Assembly (NCBI GenBank): GCA_002497765.1
Contig: DAET01000026.1
Coordinates: 1 to 7,307 of the forward strand
Reading direction: 5' to 3'
DNA: 7,307 nucleotides
Source: Euryarchaeota archaeon UBA486
Lineage (GTDB): Archaea; Thermoplasmatota; Poseidoniia; Poseidoniales; Poseidoniaceae
Shown piece by piece: positions 1 to 5,336 of this stretch. A program made the position numbers and the translations under genes. The number at the start of each line of letters is the position of its first letter. The stretch's first letter is position 1. Under the pieces are notes generated by a model, which saw only the letters and a program-made list of their open reading frames with translations, was not told the origin of the DNA and ran no database searches.

Positions 1-477
1 GGCCACTACCTCTTCCTCGGAAGCGGGGATTTCCACCCCATCGGCCTCGTGCTCCACACCGGTAAACCGCTGGCCATGCTTGACCCCTACACCGGTGATG
101 CGGAGGAGATGTCGCTCCAACGCATTGAACGCATCCTTCGTCAGCGCTTCGGCCTCATCATGAGCGTCCAAGACGCCAACTCCTTTGGCATCCTCATCGG
201 AGAAAAACCGGGTCAAATGCGCCGCACTCTTGCACTCCGAATGAAGCGGATGCTGGCGAAGCACGGTAAGAAAGGCTACCTGTTGGCGCTTGAGCACGTG
301 GGGCCAGAACTCATCGACTTCTATCCCGTTGACGCCTTTGTCAACACCGCCTGTCCCCGTATCGCCATCGATGATGCCGTCAAGTACCGCAAACCGCTCA
401 TCACGCCCTTTGAACTCGAAGTGGCCTTGGGTGAGAAACAGTGGGAGACGGGCTACCAGTTCGATGAAATCCCCTGA
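1..477 (+). CDS. dph2: Diphthamide biosynthesis enzyme Dph2 (2-(3-amino-3-carboxypropyl)histidine synthase), 3' part
   Basis: The reading frame is open from base 1, so the gene starts before the window; the GTG at 49 is an internal valine codon, because conserved family sequence (GSGDFHPIGL, codons 7-16) lies upstream of it. About 158 codons of the C-terminal part are present, out of a usual archaeal length of roughly 330-350. In this family the archaeal homodimer holds a [4Fe-4S] cluster and cleaves S-adenosylmethionine to move a 3-amino-3-carboxypropyl group onto a histidine of elongation factor 2, the first step of diphthamide synthesis. The third cluster-binding cysteine of the family is seen at codon 118 (bases 352-354) in the motif NTACPRIAIDD, followed by the typical KPLITPFE segment. 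The other two cysteines would lie outside the window. The gene ends 89 bases before the Orc1/Cdc6 gene on the same strand. Family assignment is firm; activity cannot be judged from a fragment. Confidence 0.9.
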   Translation, partial: GHYLFLGSGDFHPIGLVLHTGKPLAMLDPYTGDAEEMSLQRIERILRQRFGLIMSVQDANSFGILIGEKPGQMRRTLALRMKRMLAKHGKKGYLLALEHVGPELIDFYPVDAFVNTACPRIAIDDAVKYRKPLITPFELEVALGEKQWETGYQFDEIP

Positions 478-532
478 TTCACCGGGCCACGGCATGGAAA
501 AGGCGAGCGGTGAACCCGTTTCGAGACCACAT

Positions 533-540
533 CTTTTAGA
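533..540 (+). promoter_or_regulatory. Possible TATA box for the Orc1/Cdc6 gene
   Basis: The 89-base gap after dph2 holds one T-rich octamer, CTTTTAGA, centred about 30 bases before the ATG at 567. Archaeal TATA boxes sit about 25-30 bases before the transcription start, so transcription would begin at or just before the ATG, giving a leaderless mRNA. This agrees with the lack of any SD-like sequence before that ATG. The match to a TATA consensus is weak. Confidence 0.35.
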
Positions 541-566
541 ACGGTTGACATCAGCATTCCCTTGAT

Positions 567-1766
567 ATGGTGGACTATCTTGACCGCATCGGCGCTGGGC
601 TCATCATCGCCCATCCAGAGATGTTGGATTTTGACTACGTCCCTGATGAACTGGTGGGCCGAGAGGACATCCAGCGTGAGTTGGCGTCAAAATTCTCCAA
701 CGTGGCCTCACCCGAAGGGGCCGCACGAGCGGTGATCACCGGGCCGGTGGGCAGTGGAAAAACGGTGCTCGCCAAAACCTTCTGCAGGGACCTGCAACGG
801 CATCTTGCTGGAAAGCGTGAACTCAAGGTGGCGCACATCAACTGCCGAAACGCCTCCACCAGCATGCGGGTGGCGCAACGCATCCTTCACCAGTTTGATC
901 CGGGTCATCCCGACCGAGGCCTCTCGCTCGGTGAAATGCTGCTCAGCCTGCGAAAGATGCTACGCCGAACCTCAACCCACCTCATCGTGGTGCTGGATGA
1001 AGTGGACCACATGCTGCGTCGATCCGGAGATGAATTGCTCTACCAGCTGCTTCGCATCGACGAAGACCAAGAGGGAACGGGAACGATTTCCCTGATGCTC
1101 ATCAGCCAAGAGCAGGTGCTTGACGTTCTCGAGACCGCCGTCATTTCCAAGTTCGGTCAGTCCAATCACCTTCGCATCCCACCCTACACCGTGGATGGCC
1201 TCGAAGCCATTGCCCTGCAGCGAGCCGAAGTGGCGCTGGTTCCGGGAACCTACACCGAAGCCACCGTTCGCCTGCTCGCCGAGCGAGCCGCACCGAGCGG
1301 CGATGCACGCCGTGTGATTGAATACCTGAGCGCTGCGGCTGAGCGATGCGAATTCCGCCAGGACAAGTACACGGAACGCCTCATCAGCGTGGAGGATGTT
1401 CACGCCATGAACGACAACGTTGCTCTTGACACCACGGCTCGCTTGGAGGTGGTCGACGACCTCGCCCCGCAAGGCATGCTGGTGCTGCTCGCCATGTGCA
1501 GGCGCCTCCGGACGGAGGAAACCATGACGATGGGCGATGTTGAGCGGCTTTACGCCGTGGTCTGCGAAGAGTACGAGCAAAAGCCGAAAAGCCACACGAC
1601 GCTTTGGAAATACGCCAAACTCATCGAGCAAGAAGGCATCATCGCCACCCGCGTGGCCACCGTACCAGGTGGTCGAGGACGAACAACGCACCTGAGCATG
1701 CCGCACTTCCTCCCGGCCGACATCGCCAGCCGTCTCGAACTGCTCCTCCCGAAGCGACTTCGCTGA
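567..1766 (+). CDS. Orc1/Cdc6-family AAA+ ATPase with C-terminal winged helix
   Basis: This 399-residue protein has the layout and usual length of archaeal Orc1/Cdc6 replication initiators, which bind origin DNA and help load the MCM helicase. Visible motifs are the entry motif LVGREDIQREL (29-39), Walker A GPVGSGKT (59-66), Walker B LIVVLDEVD (139-147), a sensor 1 strand LMLISQE (176-182) and a sensor 2 motif SGDARRVIEYL (244-254) with Arg248 and Arg249. A winged-helix region follows from about residue 305, with a wing-like GGRGRTTHLSM near 367-377. The sensor 1 position, usually Asn in SND-type motifs, reads Gln here. The ATG at 567 has no SD and fits a leaderless start; the ATG at 621 (Met19, just before LDFDYVPDELVGRE) is a reasonable alternative. 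The gene stands alone between dph2 and rps6e. It could be an origin-binding initiator or a divergent paralogue with another role, since a full set of initiator-specific residues was not checked. Confidence 0.85.
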   Translation: MVDYLDRIGAGLIIAHPEMLDFDYVPDELVGREDIQRELASKFSNVASPEGAARAVITGPVGSGKTVLAKTFCRDLQRHLAGKRELKVAHINCRNASTSMRVAQRILHQFDPGHPDRGLSLGEMLLSLRKMLRRTSTHLIVVLDEVDHMLRRSGDELLYQLLRIDEDQEGTGTISLMLISQEQVLDVLETAVISKFGQSNHLRIPPYTVDGLEAIALQRAEVALVPGTYTEATVRLLAERAAPSGDARRVIEYLSAAAERCEFRQDKYTERLISVEDVHAMNDNVALDTTARLEVVDDLAPQGMLVLLAMCRRLRTEETMTMGDVERLYAVVCEEYEQKPKSHTTLWKYAKLIEQEGIIATRVATVPGGRGRTTHLSMPHFLPADIASRLELLLPKRLR

Positions 1767-1794
1767 CCTTGGCGGCGATGAGGTAGACGATGGG

Positions 1795-1803
1795 GCTAAA
1801 TAC
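1795..1803 (+). promoter_or_regulatory. Possible TATA box for the rps6e operon
   Basis: The A/T-rich run GCTAAATAC lies in the 73-base gap between the Orc1/Cdc6 stop and the rps6e start, in an otherwise GC-rich stretch. It is centred about 41 bases before the ATG at 1840. A transcription start about 26 bases downstream would leave a leader of roughly 15 bases, just enough to include the SD at 1829-1834. The position is plausible; the consensus match is moderate. Confidence 0.4.
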
Positions 1804-1828
1804 GGGTCTTTTGTCGGACAAATCCCGA

Positions 1829-1834
1829 GAGGTG
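1829..1834 (+). promoter_or_regulatory. Shine-Dalgarno site of rps6e
   Basis: GAGGTG, complementary to the 3' end of archaeal 16S rRNA, lies 5 bases before the ATG at 1840 and supports that start. Confidence 0.7.
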
Positions 1835-1839
1835 CTACC

Positions 1840-2316
1840 ATGGCAGAATTCATCGCAGTCGTCAACGACACTGACGCCAAGAACGGCGGAAAGTCCTACG
1901 CTCTGAAAATCACCGGCAACAACCACGCCCAGATGCTCGGAAAGCGCATCGGCGACGTCGTCGACGGCCTGTTTGTTGGCGAAGGCGACAAGACGCTCTC
2001 GGGCTACAAACTCGAAATCACGGGCGGCTCCGACAAGACCGGAACCCCCATGCGCCGCGACCTTGAGGGCGGCAACCGCCAATCCATCCTCGTCACCCAG
2101 TCCACGGGGTACAAAGGTGAAGTCATCGTCAACAAAAAGAAGGGCGGTGAACAGAGGCGCTTCCGATACAAGCCTGACGGCCTGCGCAAGCGACGAAACT
2201 TCCGTGGAAACACGGTGACCCAAGACACCCGTCAAATCAACCTCAAAGTGGTCGAGGCCGGCAAGAAGCCCCTCGCCACCATCCTTGCTGCTGAGGGCGA
2301 GGAAGCATCGGAGTGA
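1840..2316 (+). CDS. rps6e: 30S ribosomal protein eS6 (S6e), with insert and acidic tail
   Basis: This is a protein of the small ribosomal subunit shared by archaea and eukaryotes. Family hallmarks are visible in order: an N-terminal beta-barrel segment with GKSYALKITG (17-26), LGKRIGDVVDGLFVG (33-47), SGYKLEITGGSDKTGTPMRRD (54-74) and FRGNTVTQDTRQINLKVVE (121-139). At 158 residues it is longer than the approximately 125-135 usual for archaeal S6e. Part of the extra length is a basic insert at about residues 93-113 (KKKGG, RRFRYK), placed where other archaeal S6e proteins run straight from GY into the basic RRK region. The rest is a short acidic C-terminal tail ending EGEEASE. An SD supports the ATG. 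It heads an operon with the aIF2 gamma gene 39 bases downstream, a linkage seen in other archaea. The identification is secure. Confidence 0.95.
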   Translation: MAEFIAVVNDTDAKNGGKSYALKITGNNHAQMLGKRIGDVVDGLFVGEGDKTLSGYKLEITGGSDKTGTPMRRDLEGGNRQSILVTQSTGYKGEVIVNKKKGGEQRRFRYKPDGLRKRRNFRGNTVTQDTRQINLKVVEAGKKPLATILAAEGEEASE

Positions 2317-2342
2317 ACCCGAGAGGGCAATCGCTGGACATA

Positions 2343-2348
2343 GGAGTG
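2343..2348 (+). promoter_or_regulatory. Shine-Dalgarno site of the aIF2 gamma gene
   Basis: GGAGTG lies 7 bases before the ATG at 2356, inside the 39-base gap after rps6e. It fixes the start and suggests that the gene is translated from the rps6e transcript. Confidence 0.65.
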
Positions 2349-2355
2349 GGGAAGC

Positions 2356-3594
2356 ATGGCACGCAAGCTTCCCGCTCAACCTGAGGTCAACATCGGCTTG
2401 GTCGGTCACGTCGATCACGGTAAAACCACCCTCACTCAAGCCCTATCCGGGGTTTGGACCGACACCCACTCCGAAGAACGTAAGCGAGGCATCTCCATCA
2501 AACTCGGTTATGCTGACACGGCGTTCTACAAAGACGACAGCGGCCAGTACTACGCCACGGGCAAGCGACCGGATGGCGGCGATGACGTTGAAGGTGAGTT
2601 GGAACGTGTGGTGTCCTTCGTAGATGCCCCAGGCCACGAGACACTGATGGCCATCATGATCACCGGGGCCTCCATCATGGACGGTGCCATGTTAATGGTG
2701 GCCGCCAACGAAACGTGCCCTCAACCCCAAACCCGAGAACATCTCATGGCCCTTGAAATTGCAGGCATTGAGAACATCGTCATCGTTCAGAACAAGATCG
2801 ACCTGGTCTCGAAGGAGCGGGCCATGGAATCTCACGCCGAGATCAAAGCCTTCCTCAAAGGCACCATCGCCGAAAACGCACCCATCATTCCCGTTTCAGC
2901 GCACCACGACGTGAACCTCGACATCCTCATCCACGCCATTGAGGCCACCATTCCAACACCCGACCGGTCCAAGGACAAGCGCTCCATCATGCACGTTGCC
3001 CGTTCCTTCGACATCAACCGCCCCGGTACACGCCCGACCAAGCTCCGAGGCGGCGTCATCGGGGGCAGCATCGTGGAAGGTGAGTTTTCCGAAGGCGATG
3101 AAATCATCATCGGCCCCGGTCGAAAAATCGAGAAGGGCAACAAGGCCGTTTGGGAGCCCATTGAAGCAGTGGTTAGCAGCATGCAGGGCGGTGGATTGAA
3201 CCTCGACACCATGCACGCAGGAGGCCTCTGTGGCATGGCCACCTTCCTCGACCCTTCCATCACGACCTCGGACAACCTTTCCGGCCAAGTCGTTGCTCGC
3301 AAAGGCGACCTTCCCGAAGTTCACGACAGCGTGTCCATTGAGGTCAACCTCATGCAACACATGGTCGCTGGCGACGGTGAATCGCCCGAGAAAATTCACC
3401 CGCTTCGCAACAACGAGATGCTGATGCTCAACGTGGCCACCGCCACCTCGGTGGGCGTGACTCGAAACGCTGAGAAAGGCAGGACTGACCTTGATTTGCG
3501 CTTGCCCATTTGTGCAGACAAAGGTCAGCGCATCTCGCTTTCACGTCGCATCGGCTCTCGCTGGCGCCTGATCGGCTACGGTACCATCGTGTGA
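2356..3594 (+). CDS. eif2g: Translation initiation factor aIF2 subunit gamma
   Basis: This GTPase forms the core of the aIF2 heterotrimer and carries initiator methionyl-tRNA to the small ribosomal subunit. The protein has 412 residues, the normal length. GTP-binding motifs are intact: G1 GHVDHGKTT (17-25), switch 1 segment KRGISIKLGYAD (43-54), G3 DAPGHE (90-95), G4 NKID (146-149) and G5 SAHH (181-184). The family signature CPQPQTREHLMALEIAG (121-137) is also present, as are domain 2 (RSFDINRPGT and following) and domain 3, ending SRRIGSRWRLIGYGTIV. The odd point is residues 55-85, where archaeal homologues carry a zinc knuckle with two CxxC pairs: here there is no cysteine at all, but a polar Gly/Asp-rich loop of similar length. 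The reading frame is clean around it. It lies second in the operon, with the PIN gene 10 bases downstream. Confidence 0.96.
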   Translation: MARKLPAQPEVNIGLVGHVDHGKTTLTQALSGVWTDTHSEERKRGISIKLGYADTAFYKDDSGQYYATGKRPDGGDDVEGELERVVSFVDAPGHETLMAIMITGASIMDGAMLMVAANETCPQPQTREHLMALEIAGIENIVIVQNKIDLVSKERAMESHAEIKAFLKGTIAENAPIIPVSAHHDVNLDILIHAIEATIPTPDRSKDKRSIMHVARSFDINRPGTRPTKLRGGVIGGSIVEGEFSEGDEIIIGPGRKIEKGNKAVWEPIEAVVSSMQGGGLNLDTMHAGGLCGMATFLDPSITTSDNLSGQVVARKGDLPEVHDSVSIEVNLMQHMVAGDGESPEKIHPLRNNEMLMLNVATATSVGVTRNAEKGRTDLDLRLPICADKGQRISLSRRIGSRWRLIGYGTIV

Positions 3595-3596
3595 GG
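3593..3596 (+). promoter_or_regulatory. Weak Shine-Dalgarno site of the PIN gene
   Basis: GAGG overlaps the stop codon of the aIF2 gamma gene and lies 8 bases before the ATG at 3605. This arrangement suggests translation coupled to the upstream gene. Confidence 0.5.
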
Positions 3597-3604
3597 CAGA
3601 AGCC

Positions 3605-3982
3605 ATGCAGCACGTGCTCATCGATGCGTGCGGATGGGTGGCCTGCATGGAGGCAGGGTTGAACGTTGAGCGCGACCTCGAAGCCCTGCTCGGTCCGTGC
3701 TCCTGGGTGCTGCTCCCGCATGTGGAGAAGGAACTCGAGATGCTCGAACGCGGGCGTCCAAAGAAGAAATCCCTGCTCCTGAACCTGTTGCGGTCCCGAG
3801 CCAACCGGTTGGAAGGGCAACCAGGCGGCCACACCGATGATGTTCTCTTGGCGTGCGCCATGGAACACAACTGGGCCACACTGACCGTGGACACGGCCCT
3901 GAAACGTCGCCTCTACGAGGCGAACCTACCGGTCATTGAAGTCCGGCAGAACAACCATCTCCACCTAGTCGATTCGCTATAG
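3605..3982 (+). CDS. Fcf1-like PIN-domain ribonuclease
   Basis: This 125-residue protein consists of a single PIN domain, a metal-dependent ribonuclease fold. The usual four acidic positions are visible: Asp7 in VLIDACG, Glu43 in HVEKEL, Asp78 (with Asp79) in HTDDVLLACA, and Asp96 in LTVDTALKRRL. A basic stretch GRPKKK (50-55) could contact RNA. Its place directly after the aIF2 gamma gene matches the archaeal Fcf1/Utp24-like PIN genes found in that position, whose eukaryotic relatives cut pre-rRNA. A role in rRNA maturation or ribosome-linked RNA processing is therefore the best inference. No antitoxin gene is adjacent and the neighbours are translation genes, so a VapC toxin is less likely. 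The stop codon lies 5 bases from that of the convergent DUF357 gene. Confidence 0.85.
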   Translation: MQHVLIDACGWVACMEAGLNVERDLEALLGPCSWVLLPHVEKELEMLERGRPKKKSLLLNLLRSRANRLEGQPGGHTDDVLLACAMEHNWATLTVDTALKRRLYEANLPVIEVRQNNHLHLVDSL

Positions 3983-3987
3983 AACGA

Positions 3988-4287
3988 TTATGGGAGCGTG
4001 AACAATACGTCGTCACCGTGCCCGTCAAGCCAACCAATTTTCACCCCGGCGTCAATCCAAGCGTGGGCGTAGTTGATGGCGCCAAAGGCGCGAACCAGAT
4101 CGCCGGTCTTGAGGAAATGTTGAGCGTCGGAAGCGTAGTCGTCAGCCATCCGAAGCATCACGGCGAGATGGGCCCCCTCTTCGGAAGGAGTTTCCACCAG
4201 CGGTGTGGCTTTGGCACGTGCCCGTCGGGTGATGTCGAGGTAGGATTCTACTCGCTCAACCGTGAGCGAGGTCAAGTCCTCGCTCAT
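3988..4287 (-). CDS. DUF357 family protein
   Basis: This is a 99-residue, probably all-helical cytoplasmic protein. The second half, about residues 44-88, matches the pattern of the archaeal DUF357 family as I know it: RMADDYASDAQHFLKTGDLVRAFG followed by AINYAHAWIDAGVKIGWLD. The function of the family is unknown to me. The YASDAQHFL and INYAHAWIDAG helices resemble a small HEPN- or TPR-like helical hairpin, but no catalytic motif is evident. The ATG overlaps the stop of the upstream propeller-like gene as ATGA, and a strong GGAGG sits 7 bases before it, so it is almost certainly co-translated with that gene. It is last in the three-gene minus-strand unit and meets the PIN gene tail to tail. 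Confidence 0.82.
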   Translation of the reverse strand: MSEDLTSLTVERVESYLDITRRARAKATPLVETPSEEGAHLAVMLRMADDYASDAQHFLKTGDLVRAFGAINYAHAWIDAGVKIGWLDGHGDDVLFTLP

Positions 4288-5336
4288 TCGCCGCCCTCCT
4301 TTTGTCGCTTCAGCAAGCGTCGAGCATCTTCCGTGCGCCCCAGCGCCTCGTAGAGTTCAATCGCCAGGGACAATTTTCCGAGATCCTCCGCTTCTTGGGC
4401 TCGTACGAACATCTGACGACGTTCCTCCCAATTTCGTGCCATGGCCGCTTGTGCTGCGGCCTTGTATCGACCTTCCCGCTCTGCATCCGCGAGATGGGGG
4501 GCGGTCCATCGCCGCAGAAGCCCTTCTCGGGTGGCTGTGATCATGGCGTCGGGTGTGCACAGCACCAGCAGGTCGCCGAGGTTCATGCCCTCTGTCAATG
4601 GAACCTCGCCTCCTTCTTGGCTTGGGCCTTCGGTCATGGAGATGAGGTGACCTTCAATGCCGAGCACCCACCACCCATCGCCGCTACGAACCGCCCCCAT
4701 GGGCTCGAGGCTGTCGTATTCCAACCGGTTGAGCATGTCCCAACCAAAGGGATGAGGAACGCCCTCCCACAGCCCGCCATCGCTGCTCTGCAACAACAGT
4801 CGACCCTCTGCAAGGGTCGAACACCAACTCCATGAACGGTCCTCCAGCTTTCGTTTGCGGTCGTCGCCTGTCAATCGTCCGCACCACAGGTGGCCATCGG
4901 GATCCTGCCAGAGCAAGTGCTCTCTGTCCAACCAACCCACCAACCTGCGTACTGGTCCGCTGTCGACGCGACGGATGCCACGACCCTGCTGTGAAAAGAG
5001 GTGAATCTCCCCTCGGCGACCTGCAAGCGCCCAGCCACCGCCTGGTCGCGGGGCCAAATCGCTGAAACCACCCGGGGCGCTTCGGCCCTCGTTGACCATC
5101 GAACCATCGTTGGTGTTGACCAAGTAAAACCCGTGAGCTGCGAGCAGTCCCACGGCGCCTTGCGTGGCTTTTGCTGCATGAACCTTGAATGGAACGTCAA
5201 CCGACCATCGACGACCTCCATCGGCTTCCAGCAACTCAAGTTGAAGGCCTGAGCTCACCAAGACCCCACCTTCTACGGCGGCGATGGTGGCCACGCGCTC
5301 GTTGGCTTGCCAGGACCATGCAATGTTCCACGTCAC
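4284..5336 (-). CDS. Beta-propeller-like protein with C-terminal helical (TPR-like) tail
   Basis: I do not recognise a named family for this 350-residue protein. Residues 1 to about 277 show repeated short beta-strand units of roughly 40 residues, with hydrophobic strands, Gly-Gly or Asp-Gly turns and many tryptophans, for example ANERVATIAAVEGGVLVSSG, WALAGRRGEIHLFSQQGRG, HLLWQDPDGHLWCGRL, GRLLLQSSDGGLWEG and GWWVLGIEGHLISM. This is typical of WD40- or PQQ-like beta-propellers, which usually act as protein-binding platforms. From about residue 278 the sequence becomes helical and charged, with a TPR-like pair (EDLGKLSLAIELYEALGRTEDARRLL). No signal peptide or membrane segment is visible, so it is probably cytoplasmic. 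The start is GTG at 5336, supported by a near-perfect SD and a GTGA overlap with the stop of the upstream ATPase-like gene. Tight coupling on both sides suggests that it works with its neighbours, perhaps as a scaffold; this is inference. Confidence 0.75.
   Translation of the reverse strand: MTWNIAWSWQANERVATIAAVEGGVLVSSGLQLELLEADGGRRWSVDVPFKVHAAKATQGAVGLLAAHGFYLVNTNDGSMVNEGRSAPGGFSDLAPRPGGGWALAGRRGEIHLFSQQGRGIRRVDSGPVRRLVGWLDREHLLWQDPDGHLWCGRLTGDDRKRKLEDRSWSWCSTLAEGRLLLQSSDGGLWEGVPHPFGWDMLNRLEYDSLEPMGAVRSGDGWWVLGIEGHLISMTEGPSQEGGEVPLTEGMNLGDLLVLCTPDAMITATREGLLRRWTAPHLADAEREGRYKAAAQAAMARNWEERRQMFVRAQEAEDLGKLSLAIELYEALGRTEDARRLLKRQKEGGE
4295..4299 (-). promoter_or_regulatory. Shine-Dalgarno site of the DUF357 gene
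   Basis: On the minus strand AAAAGGAGG ends 7 bases before the ATG at 4287. The site lies inside the end of the upstream gene and confirms the 4-base ATGA overlap as the true start. Confidence 0.75.

Noticed and set aside
478..566. Replication origin in the gap before the Orc1/Cdc6 gene
   Set aside because: Only 89 bases are available, with no repeated origin boxes and no AT-rich unwinding element beyond a short TATA-like octamer.
972..1880. A 302-codon minus-strand open frame over the Orc1/Cdc6 gene
   Set aside because: It is antisense to a gene with clear family motifs; its translation shows no domain and its length is explained by GC-rich codon structure.
1639..2439. A 266-codon minus-strand open frame over rps6e
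   Set aside because: It runs antisense through the securely identified eS6 gene and into aIF2 gamma, has no recognisable motif, and lacks SD support.
3605..3982. PIN protein as a VapC toxin of a toxin-antitoxin pair
   Set aside because: No small antitoxin gene lies beside it; the gene is coupled to aIF2 gamma and fits the Fcf1-like PIN gene of archaeal translation operons.
4302..4835. A 177-codon plus-strand open frame opposite the propeller-like gene
   Set aside because: The minus-strand gene here has strong SD sites and coupled overlaps; the plus-strand frame has neither and no domain.
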